Shown here: positions 1-7,388 of the stretch, piece after piece
Layout of the letters: every line of letters starts with the position of its first letter
Numbering within the stretch: the stretch's first letter is position 1
Source: JAYSSF01 sp043720715
GTDB lineage: Bacteria; Patescibacteriota; Gracilibacteria; Absconditabacterales; Absconditicoccaceae
Assembly (NCBI GenBank): GCA_043720715.1
Contig: JAYSSF010000063.1
Coordinates: 1-14,728 of the forward strand
Direction: 5' to 3'
Length of the DNA stretch: 14,728 bases
The notes under the pieces: model-generated
What the model saw: only the letters and a program-made list of their open reading frames with translations
Database searches by the model: none
What the model was told of the DNA's origin: nothing
Position numbers and translations under genes: made by a program

Positions 1-23
1 AGTCTCCTAACTGGAGATTCAAA

Positions 24-317
24 CTAGTGAAATAGACTGAAAATATGGTTGATATTTAGAATAGGGTGGGTACTATGGGTTAATCATCGTTTCCTTAAAC
101 ATATTATTGCATCAAAGGTTATTTCTTTAACTGAATTGCAAAATTGCTCAATAGATTCATTTGATAATAAATTTAAAGCATATTCTCTATTATTTAATTC
201 TTGTTTATCTTTTTGATTATGGGTGATGTGGCATTCGTAATTTTCATCTGACGACAGTTTATTGGCCAAGTGAGTTCCTACTTTCGATCATCATCATATA
301 ATTAAAATCTGTTTCAT
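24..317 (-). CDS. N-terminal fragment of a short-chain dehydrogenase (SDR), 97 aa
   Basis: With UGA=Gly the frame starts at the ATG at 317-315 and ends at TAG (26-24). The N-terminus reads MKQILIIGGGSKVGTHLANKL, with all three codons of the GGG stretch being UGA. This is the first beta strand and glycine-rich NAD(P)-binding turn of a Rossmann fold, and the later segment ending FDAIICL resembles the fourth strand of an SDR. A complete SDR has about 220-260 residues with a YxxxK active site. This one stops at 97 aa and has no catalytic tyrosine, so it is a truncated gene or remnant. Its start overlaps the end of the upstream 244-aa gene by 16 nt, implying translational coupling. It is distinct from the complete SDR at 5061-5726. 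The Rossmann identification is fairly safe; the substrate cannot be told. Confidence 0.6.
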
Positions 318-1036
318 TCAATAATAGATTCAATAACTAAATACATTCTTTCTACGGTGCTTAATTTGACTTGAGATTCCGGTCAGTGTCAGTTAGTTAT
401 TGGACACATCAGCATGTATTTTTTACCATTTCATGTGATTTTATCAATTTCTAGTGGGAAATTAAAATCAATATCCAGTCAAATGATATCAACACCTTGT
501 ACTTTTTCAATATCTTTAGTGTATTTTGTACTTATAATAGAGTATATTTTATCAAAATCAATCTGATTCTGAAGAAAATCTTGCCATATTGTATCTATTA
601 TAATTGATATGCCCTTATTTTCTGGAAAATGAGAATATATGAGTGATTTTTCTTCGTCAATACTTTGTATTATTTGAACATATGGGTATTTTTTTTTAAT
701 TCTTTTACAAACTTCAATTCATATTGTATTATCTAAATATGGTTTAGTTAAAAATCAGTTGGTAAGTGTGTCTATATTGCTATAATTTAGAAAACTTCAT
801 ATTTCAATAACATTATTTTCACTAAAAGTACAACTATAAAAGTATTTATTAATTTTTTTTAAATTTCTAATTTTTACATTTATGTTGTTTTGACTTAGAG
901 TAAGTCCACTAGTAATATATTTCTCTGGTATGTTTCAGTATACTAGTAAGTATATCTTATCTTTTTGTTTTGAGACTACAAAGAATCATACTATATCTTT
1001 ATGACAATATAGAGTAACATTACTTTTATTAATCAT
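302..1036 (-). CDS. hypothetical protein, 244 aa
   Basis: This frame is uninterrupted from the ATG at 1036-1034 to TAA (304-302) when UGA is glycine, with about nine internal UGA codons. The family is not recognised. The protein is rich in I, N, K, Y and S, has no obvious membrane segment or signal peptide, and ends with a segment reading MCPITNGHGPESQVKLS followed by a probable helix. The start lies 19 nt after the stop of the frameshifted gene upstream, and the stop overlaps the SDR fragment downstream, so the three form one transcription unit. The base composition is much more AT-rich than in pheT. I am confident it is a real gene because of its length, the code-25 frame and the overlap; its function is unknown. 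Confidence 0.7.
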
Positions 1037-1055
1037 TATTTTTTTGTTTATATAA

Positions 1056-2132
1056 TTAAATCTTATTATACCAAAATTGTCTAAAAGAAATATTATTGAT
1101 ATTATTTGATGGGTTTTCGCTACGTTTGGCGTATAGCAGAGGATAGGAATTGTCGAGTGCTATTTTATCGTTATATCATAAACCAAAAGCAATACTCTGG
1201 AATCTGTCATGATCTCTATCAAATCAAAATCATATATCACCGCTTTCTTTAGAGTTTTTTCACCAAAGGTAATAAAAGAATGTTTCATATAATGTTTTTT
1301 TTGCTGAAGAATTGGTTGACAAAAAATATTCAATAGAATTATTAATATTATCTGAGTCATATCAATTTTGTTTTGCGTTATTAGTGTTTAGAGCTATTAA
1401 TTCTTGTAAATTTTTGATATCAGATATCTGCTTATAATAGGACATCATTCTGCTTATGTCCTCTTGTGTCATATGATAGGCAATCTCAGCTACTTTTGAT
1501 GTTAGACTTAATTTATAGAGATCATGGTTTTTAAAATCTATATTTTCTGAAGTAAGTAATAGTATATTTTTGTTAATATCATTAAAATGATTGAGTGTTG
1601 ATTCTATGTGAATAGAGTTTTTATTTTTTGAGAAAGCTTCTAGCTGAGAAAAATGATCATCTAACGTTTTAGATAGTTGGTATAAGTTTCAATTTATAAA
1701 ATACTTTAAGAATATAGAGGGGAAAACAGTATTCATTCAAATGTGGTCTCAAGAAGACTGCTTAATTGTTCGATCAAATTGTTTGTCAATATTTTCAAAT
1801 ATTCAAGATATTAGTTGGTAGATTTGTTCTATTTTTGTAAAATTAATATCTCTTGTAAGAGAATGTTTTTCAACTAATTTATTCTCTCTATGAGAACATA
1901 GAAATGATGCAATTCCAGTGCTGTCTTTGATTAGGATTCTTTCTAGTGTTTTAGAAAAAGTTTCAATATTGTTTATCGAGTTTTTAGGGTGTCCTACATT
2001 ATTATAGGCAAACAATGTTACGAGGTGAGGAAATGATCCAAATATAAAGTTTGGGTGGTCTAATATTTCAAGTAATTGTTGATTATTTTTTTTGATTAAT
2101 AATCTAATTTCTTGAGAAAATTTAGTAATTTG
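1056..2132 (-). CDS. hypothetical protein, main part of a frameshifted gene (~358 codons open)
   Basis: The code-25 frame is open from 2132 (just after an in-frame TAA at 2135-2133) to TAA at 1058-1056. It has no good start at its upstream end: the first TTG is at 2015 and the first ATG at 1736. The 73-codon frame just upstream (2096-2314) has a proper ATG, overlaps this frame by 37 nt and has the same composition. The simplest reading is one gene of about 420 residues broken by a one-base change between 2133 and 2098, where short A and T runs occur. The product is mostly helical-looking, polar and AT-codon rich. Near the C-terminus it has a glycine/aspartate segment (IGFGFDRDHDRF). No family is recognised. 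It could be a sequencing error, a real pseudogene or programmed frameshifting. Confidence 0.6.
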
Positions 2133-2314
2133 TTAAGAGAGTTAAAATCAGACTCTATTCACATGTTAGCTAAAATTCAATGGATTATCTCTCTTCACTC
2201 TGTTGAGTTTAATTGAGAAAAATTTGAAAATTTTCAGATTTTATTTTTTAATCAGGTTGGTAATTCGTATGATTCATTAGTGACGATTGATTTCAGTGAA
2301 ATGTGATTGTTCAT
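2096..2314 (-). CDS. N-terminal part of the frameshifted hypothetical gene (72 aa)
   Basis: The frame runs from the ATG at 2314-2312 to TAA (2098-2096) and uses about five UGA glycines. The start lies about 27 nt downstream of the transcription start predicted from the promoter at 2348-2375, which supports it as the true gene start. Its 3' end overlaps the open frame at 1056-2132 by 37 nt in another frame. It most likely encodes the first ~65 residues of the same protein rather than a separate small protein. No domain is recognised. Confidence 0.5.
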
Positions 2315-2336
2315 ATTACTTAAGTATTTGGTATAA

Positions 2337-2358
2337 ATTACTAAAATAGTTTAGTAAT
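2337..2358. promoter_or_regulatory. 9-bp perfect inverted repeat: operator or pheT terminator
   Basis: ATTACTAAA and TTTAGTAAT (2337-2345 and 2350-2358) are exact inverted copies separated by four bases. The element overlaps the -10 of the promoter at 2348-2375, as an operator would. It is also 37 nt past the pheT stop and could act as a hairpin for pheT transcripts, but the stem has only two G-C pairs and no U tract follows, so a strong intrinsic terminator is unlikely. Confidence 0.45.
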
Positions 2359-2375
2359 AAGAAATAAAAAGTCAA
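2348..2375 (-). promoter_or_regulatory. candidate sigma70-type promoter of the AT-rich unit
   Basis: On the minus strand TTGACT (2375-2370) is followed after 16 nt by TAAACT (2353-2348). The predicted transcription start near 2341 is about 27 nt before the ATG at 2314. The -10 hexamer matches the consensus at four of six positions, and AT-rich DNA gives false positives. The position, directly before the first gene and after the pheT stop, is the main support. Confidence 0.4.
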
Positions 2376-2394
2376 TACTTTTTAGTAAATATTA

Positions 2395-5025
2395 TTACCT
2401 CACGCTCACTCCTTCAATCTTCGCAATTTGTCCTACGATATAGTCTACTTTCTTAGTGACAGATTCAGTACTTGGAGCTTCATCATAGACCATGGTGAAT
2501 CTCACTCAGATCGTCTTGAGAGAACCCTCAGGTGCTGATGTTTTTTCTCCTGTCGGAGCAGGTTCTCTCGAGTCAATATCTCATTCGTTACTAGCTCAAT
2601 CACCAGATGAATTGCTATTTTGTTGTGATTGATCTTGTGCTTTATTCGATATTGCTCCATCTTCCGTCCTTGGTTGATACAGATCAAACACCTCTACCTT
2701 ATCGATACCCTTGGCAGACTGAGCGATACTGAGGATCTGCTCGTATGTCGCGCTACCTGCGAGACCAAATGATACATCACGAGTGATAATATGATGTTGG
2801 TTGGTAAGATATGATTTGCCTGACTTGACTCATGTTCGTCCTTGCTGTATGAGAGCTGTGAGATTGATTTCAGTGACCACGAGTTGATAGTCAATATCCA
2901 GACCCAGTTCATCGCAGACCAGTGGATGAATCTGTCAGATCATTCCACCCTCTCGGGCAGAGTCCTTTAGGGTATTCGCTGTTGCTCAGATTTTAAACAT
3001 TATCTTCCCCTGCTTGGTAGGATGCAGATATGCTTTATCTGTAGCAGATATGTCGTACTGTCCGACGATGTCTGACAGGATTATTTTGTGCTGGATGATG
3101 GCATCGTCGAGGGCATTTTTACTTTTTTCCGTATAACTCACGATACAGACATGATGAGTTTCTACGCCGTTACTATCTACCACGTGTGCGGTCTCAAATA
3201 CCTTGACCTCATCATGCATTCTATGGTTTTTGACCACAGACTGGACGAGTCCTGGATACAGCATCGGTCTGATGATCGTCTGCTCAGGACTGAGAGGATT
3301 GAGGAGGGTATATGAGCTTGCGTCATATTGCCCAAGTAATCCGAGATATTTCTGCTCTGTCCAGAGGTATGTTTCGACTTGATTATAGCCATATTTCATC
3401 ACCATCGTATCTTCGATCTTCCTCACAATCTGTGGGATGATGTTGAGTTGTGGTGTAGCACTTATTTTGAGTATTTGAGTACCCAGGTTTTCATATCATA
3501 CGATCCTACCGATCTCTTCATAGATATCCTGCACATGAGTAATATCCACCGGCGATCTCCAGATTGGTGGTATACAGACCATCGTATCAGCATCCAGACT
3601 TATGATAAATCATAGATTCTCCAGGAGTTTCTTCATCTGCTCTCCGCTGTACGCCTGCCCACTACCCCAGATGAACTGCTGAGCTTTGGCTACTGACACA
3701 GTCACAGGAGTGCGAGTTGGCATCGTATTTACCCCCACTCACGGGGATTCGCTGTTGCTCACGTGACTGATACCGATATAGTCGGCCTGACCCAAGCTAG
3801 TCGCCTGCTTACGGATCTGCTCTGCCACGATCATACTACAGTATTGTGTCCAGTACGGGTTGATATATTTTTCAAATCTGACTGCTGCGTCAGTCCTCAG
3901 TCCTAGTCTTGTAGCCGTTTTACGTACCTGTGTTGGGTCAAATTGTGCTACCTCCACACTTATTTTACTTGTAGTCTCGCTGATTGCTGTGTTCATCCCT
4001 CCGATTACTCATGCGAGAGCTATGATTTTCTCCTGATCGCAAATCACAATATCTCATGCTTGTAGTACGTGTTCTCCTCACAGCAGATCGATAAATTGCT
4101 CACCATCATTAGCTGTTCTTACGATGATATCTCATACGAGCTTACTGCTATCGAAGCAGTGTACTGGTTGTCCTGTTAGATTCATAAAATTATTGGACCA
4201 GTCAACCCAGTTGCTCCTTGGGACTGCTCCAGTACCATAGACCATCATCCTCTGATAGAGGTCACTAGGCTTGACCGTAATTTCATCAAACTCGACCATG
4301 CTATAACATGCACATAGGTCAGTCTGGATCTGTACTCATCTAGCATTTGGTGCAGTATGGAGTGCTTCGCTGATGTTTAGGTGTTGTAGTTCGTTGAGCA
4401 CGGTAGGTACCTGGTTAAACTGTATCAAGCCACTGTCAGCATAGACCGCATTGAGCTCACAAGCCACTCCCCAGTACCCTGTCAAGTCAGGCCTGGTAGT
4501 GATTGCGATATTTTTGACCTCAAATTGTACATTTTCCATCCATGGATACTTATCCTTCATATTTTTGCCTTTGTCATCAGCTGATAGATCATGTAGATCC
4601 TCATCGAGGAGCCATATCCAGTGCTGATCCTCATCCTCATTGATCCCCAGCTCACCCTTGGAGCAGATCATGCCATTGGATTCCTCGCCTCTCATCGGTC
4701 TTGGCTCAATCTTGAGATCAATCGCAGGTAGATAGCACCCAGGCAACGCCACTGGTACATACTTATCTACCACGATATTTTCTCCTCATGTACAGATTTG
4801 GAAGTTTCCATGAGTACCACAGTCGATCTGACACACTTTGAGTTTATCTGCGTTTGGATGTTGAGTTACGGCAGTGACGTATCCGATCACGAGTAGATCG
4901 GGCAAGATATTATTCACAATCTCATCCTCAACCTCAAAGATCTTCATGGTCATGTTTTTGACCAGATTTTCAAGATTATCCTTGAGTGAGATATATTGTT
5001 TGATTCAGTTGAGATGGTACTTCAT
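2395..5025 (-). CDS. pheT: phenylalanine--tRNA ligase beta subunit (PheT), 876 aa
   Basis: The beta chain of the (alpha-beta)2 enzyme that charges tRNA-Phe in the cytoplasm. The domain order is clear: an EMAP-like tRNA-binding domain (about 40-150, with VTAVTQHPNADKLKVCQID), the B3/B4 editing domain (about 210-400, with LLGGEHVLQAGDIVICD, ALAGVIGG and a strand ending RTDAAVRFEK), B5 (about 430-500), the catalytic-like core (about 510-730, with RPMLYPGLVQSV) and the C-terminal ferredoxin-fold anticodon-binding domain (about 745-876). The start ATG at 5025 gives the usual MKYHLNGIKQYI-type opening. At 876 aa it is longer than the usual ~790-800. The excess is mainly a roughly 45-residue N/S/Q/D/E/P-rich insertion (about residues 789-833) in a loop of the last domain. 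It follows the SDR by 35 nt, so it is probably cotranscribed. pheS is not in the window. The identification is firm. Confidence 0.96.
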
Positions 5026-5029
5026 GACT

Positions 5030-5064
5030 AGGTTATAGGTTATAAGGCAAAGGTTATAGGTTAT
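5030..5064. repeat. short direct repeat AGGTTATAGGTTAT x2
   Basis: The 14-mer AGGTTATAGGTTAT occurs at 5030-5043 and again at 5051-5064. Each copy is itself a doubled AGGTTAT, giving four 7-mers in 35 bp. It fills the gap between the SDR stop (5061) and the pheT start (5025), so on the transcript it is the leader directly before pheT. No function is evident. Confidence 0.7.
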
Positions 5065-5726
5065 TTTCTATTAATAATTATTTCAGACACTTCCATTGAT
5101 TTTGGCAGACTAGTGGTATGATAGATATATTCAGCGAGTTCTTTGGTTGGTATCATGGTTGCCAGTGGTTTATTGGTCTGTTGTGAGATGATAGTCTCTC
5201 TTCCATCAGGACCAATATTTGACTCTGTATCAAGTCATCATGGGCTTACAAGTATTACCCTGCTTTTTGTTCATTTAAGTCATGCTCTTCGATTTTCCAC
5301 CAGTCACCTTAGTCATCGTTTAGCTACACTGTAGATTGGCATATACTCATTGGCTTTATATCATATGGTAGCTCCGATAGTAACAATATCTGTTCCATTG
5401 GCTTTAATCGTATCTCGTAGTTCGCTAATGAGTAGAGCATGGCCAAGAGTATTTAGCTGCCATTCTTGATTAGCGATACTCCAGTCAACATTATCTATTG
5501 ATCTGGTTTCTCACCCACCAGTACAGTTGATGATAATATCAATATGCGTAAGTTTGTTTTTAATCCCTATAGCGCATGCTTTAATGCTTGTTTCATCACT
5601 CAAGTCACACACAAAATCATCACTTGATCTTGAAATGTTGTATACAGCATATCACTGTGATTTATATTGTTGTTTGAGAGATAATCACAAACCAGTGCTT
5701 GCTCAAGTAATAAGGACATTTTTCAT
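5061..5726 (-). CDS. short-chain dehydrogenase/reductase (SDR family), 221 aa
   Basis: A predicted cytoplasmic NAD(P)-dependent oxidoreductase of classical SDR size. From the ATG at 5726 the protein opens MKNVLITGASTGLGLSLKQQ. The first and last glycines of this TGxxxGxG nucleotide-binding motif are UGA codons, strong evidence for UGA=Gly. Further SDR marks are the fourth strand with NCTGG (64-72, in place of NNAG), the active-site YxxxK (Y132-K136) and a PGG turn (162-164) after the sixth strand. The usual catalytic serine about 13 residues before the tyrosine is not obvious: the segment reads TIGATIG, with A119 and T120 there, so chemistry may be altered. Eleven UGA codons are used. It lies 41 nt after the S51 peptidase and 35 nt before pheT on the same strand. 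The substrate is unknown. Confidence 0.88.
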
Positions 5727-5767
5727 AGTTGGCTATAAGGTTGTAAATTTATATGTAATGATGCGTT

Positions 5768-6406
5768 CTACTGAGATCTTTTTGCTTTTTTTGTTCAAAT
5801 GATAGAATCAAGTGTATGTTGCGCAGATCTTTGGATGGATCGTTGGTCATTAGTAACAATTAATACATCAATATCGGTCAACATGATATAGGGTTTGCGA
5901 TGTTCATACATTCTACTAAGATTTTCTTGTCTTTTTCATCCAAATGATGGATTGCTTCGATGTGGTATGAGTGCTATATCGATGAGCTCCAGACCTTGGG
6001 TGCTACGTCATGGGTGGGGATAGAACACTTCATTGCATGCAAGCATTGATCATGCACTCGTGCCACAGTAAACTCATCATTTCTTTCGAAAATCTGCTAA
6101 ATATTGTACTAGTGTAGCTTCACGAGCGAGATCTGCTAGATAGAGGGTATCTCATCATCATACAAACAGAATATCAATAGATTTGAGTATTTCTAGTAGA
6201 TTTATATTGCTTTTCAAATCTATATCGATAGTAGTTGCTCATTGTTGGATAAAAAACTCATAGTCTCGTTGGTTTCGCTCTGCATTTTTGCCTCCATCTG
6301 CATCTGCGGCATTCCAGATACATCATACAGTTTTTCATGATAGATCAATTTGCGAGCTGATAACATCAGATACAAAACACAAACTTGATGCAAGAAATAA
6401 TTTCAT
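5768..6406 (-). CDS. peptidase family S51 (dipeptidase E / cyanophycinase-like), 212 aa
   Basis: The family comprises small cytoplasmic serine peptidases with a class-I glutamine-amidotransferase-like fold that cleave Asp-containing dipeptides (PepE) or related substrates. Visible marks are FVGGGDTLYLADL (81-93, oxyanion-hole region, all three glycines encoded by UGA), the nucleophile elbow CGTSAGS with Ser117, and GLELIDIALIPHRSN with His149 in the expected place for the catalytic histidine. The length of 212 aa fits PepE (about 230). The start is the ATG at 6406; another ATG upstream is out of frame. It is the first gene of a run followed by the SDR and pheT. Two long inverted repeats lie just upstream (6436-6541). 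The family call is strong; exact specificity is uncertain. Confidence 0.88.
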
Positions 6407-6435
6407 CTATCGGTAGAAGCAATAATATGTCTATA

Positions 6436-6488
6436 TAGTGCATTTTACTTAGAACCAAGATTAACTTACGCCTCGAGATAATGCACTA
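6436..6488. repeat. 9-bp inverted repeat upstream of the S51 peptidase gene
   Basis: TAGTGCATT (6436-6444) and AATGCACTA (6480-6488) are perfect inverted copies flanking 35 bases. The enclosed segment and the near arm contain the most promoter-like minus-strand bases (TTGGTT, then TATAGA about 17 nt on) ahead of the gene starting at 6406. It could be a regulator site pair or an RNA stem in a longer leader. Confidence 0.5.
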
Positions 6489-6490
6489 AG

Positions 6491-6541
6491 TAGTAGATTT
6501 CATGACAGTAGTAGTTTCCTATCTTTATGTGAAATCTACTA
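6491..6541. repeat. 12-bp inverted repeat
   Basis: TAGTAGATTTCA (6491-6502) and TGAAATCTACTA (6530-6541) are perfect inverted copies around 27 bases. It sits two bases from the 9-bp inverted repeat at 6436-6488, so the two would make adjacent stem-loops in the DNA or transcript. A TATAAT hexamer overlaps its right arm on the plus strand (6540-6545), without a good -35. Confidence 0.55.
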
Positions 6542-6589
6542 TAATCTACACAATCTCTAGCAAAAATCAATCATTTCCCATTTTTGAAC

Positions 6590-6623
6590 AAAAAAAGAAA
6601 CTCATAGGATAAGCCTGTGAGTT
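6590..6623 (-). terminator. candidate intrinsic terminator (minus strand)
   Basis: Read on the minus strand, AACTCACAGG (6623-6614), a five-base loop and CCTATGAGTT (6608-6599) form a ten-base stem with a single C-A mismatch. It is followed by TTTCTTTTTTT. This is a standard hairpin plus U-tract geometry. On the plus strand the mismatch becomes a G-U pair, so the same hairpin could instead begin a plus-strand structured RNA. Confidence 0.4.
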
Positions 6624-6779
6624 CAAGAGTGTTGTTGATCCTAAGACCGACACAACCCCTGAAACAGAAGCTTATATGAGAGAGTAATATACTACTACAA
6701 TCTGATATAAAGTTCTAATTAAGAAAGTCAGTCTTAGAATCGAAATGAATAACACCTACCCGGGTGGGAGTTGAGATTC
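6598..6779. ncRNA. candidate structured RNA, family and strand unresolved
   Basis: This ~180-bp stretch carries no gene but holds consecutive stems: 6599-6608/6614-6623, 6629-6634/6648-6653 (GTGTTG with CGACAC), 6712-6716/6736-6740 enclosing 6721-6724/6732-6735, and an outer 6737-6741/6775-6779 around the GC-rich core ACCTACCCGGGTGGGAG. Three stems contain a G-U pair on the plus strand that would be an A-C mismatch on the minus strand, favouring plus transcription. The U-tract after the first hairpin favours minus. It lacks the diagnostic motifs of RNase P RNA, SRP RNA and tmRNA that I looked for. It could be a lineage-specific RNA or a leader. Confidence 0.35.
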
Positions 6780-6826
6780 GGCCCCAAGATATACAAGGAA
6801 CGGAATAAACTATTTTTGTTTTAGTG

Positions 6827-6853
6827 ATCAATACACTATTTGGATGTATTGAT
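6827..6853. repeat. 9-bp perfect inverted repeat
   Basis: ATCAATACA (6827-6835) and TGTATTGAT (6845-6853) flank nine bases. It lies between the candidate structured RNA and the TGTCA-rich stretch, in a gene-free region. It could be an operator or hairpin; nothing else is visible. Confidence 0.45.
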
Positions 6854-6926
6854 ATGTTGATGGTATACGGAATTTTAGTGACTCTACAAGCATAAAAAAC
6901 AAAAATCCTCTAACCAAATGTTAGCA

Positions 6927-7388
6927 TGACAGGCTATAATAAGCCAGCCTGACTGATCCGTGTCATAGTGTATAACGAGTAAGAATGCTATTATTCGTGG
7001 TTTTGTTGTCGTAATGATGCCAGATTACATCTACGTAATATGACATTTTTTATGGTGCTCGATATGCGTGTCATATGATGTCAAATCACTATTGACACTG
7101 TTTGACAAAATAATCTTGCAATTTGACAGCGATTTCACTAGATTTGTCTATCTGTGTCCAGATATGTCGTAGTATCGCTGACAGACTCAGCCAACAATTT
7201 CGTGCTTTGTCAGACAAATGCAGTCATGTCAAAGTTCGAGAGATATTAGTTATATAAAGCATTATTATATCTTTTATATTCTTTCCATCATACAAATGTC
7301 AGACAAATATTATCTGCTGTCGTATTATGTCAAAATATGTCAGACATGTCTAAGTCGAATGTCTATTATTGTCATACTATGTCAGACA
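6927..7388. repeat. gene-free leader region dense in TGTCA/TGACA words with TGTCAGACA copies
   Basis: Sixteen TGTCA or TGACA pentamers start between 6927 and 7380 (6927, 6961, 7041, 7069, 7079, 7093, 7103, 7124, 7179, 7208, 7227, 7297, 7328, 7338, 7370, 7380), where roughly one is expected by chance. The nonamer TGTCAGACA occurs exactly at 7208, 7297, 7338 and 7380, and again at 7510; CGTCAGACA is at 7480 and 7669. A small in-frame open stretch exists (7014-7172) but is not convincing as a gene. The cluster precedes and enters the large secreted-protein gene. It may be a multi-site protein-binding array, a DNA-uptake-type word, or repeat-driven sequence. Confidence 0.55.

Noticed and set aside
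302..420. QueF or GTP cyclohydrolase IB-like identity for the 244-aa protein, with the SDR fragment as a FolM-like partner
   Set aside because: Only the CPITN...GPESQ segment is vaguely similar; the flanking residues and the remaining active-site pattern of those families are not seen.
2694..2912. Minus-strand standard-code open frame within pheT, and similar frames elsewhere
   Set aside because: These are shadows in other frames of genes that are clearly coding under code 25, with recognisable domains in the chosen frame.
5527..5802. Plus-strand open frame of 91 codons
   Set aside because: It is antisense to the well-supported SDR and S51 peptidase genes and has no motif of its own.
6598..6830. 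RNase P RNA or tmRNA
   Set aside because: Short matches such as ACAGAAGCTTAT and AGAAAGTC recall RNase P motifs but are incomplete and in the wrong order. The tmRNA 5' GGATTCGAC motif, tag frame and 3' tRNA-like end are missing.
7092..7128. Three TTGACA hexamers as -35 boxes
   Set aside because: None has a plausible -10 at 15-19 bp. They are better explained as part of the general TGACA enrichment.
7014..7172. 53-codon plus-strand code-25 open frame ahead of the surface-protein gene, in the same frame
   Set aside because: It contains only one UGA, has no recognisable motif, no upstream signal, and lies in the repeat-rich non-coding stretch; an in-frame TAG separates it from the next gene.
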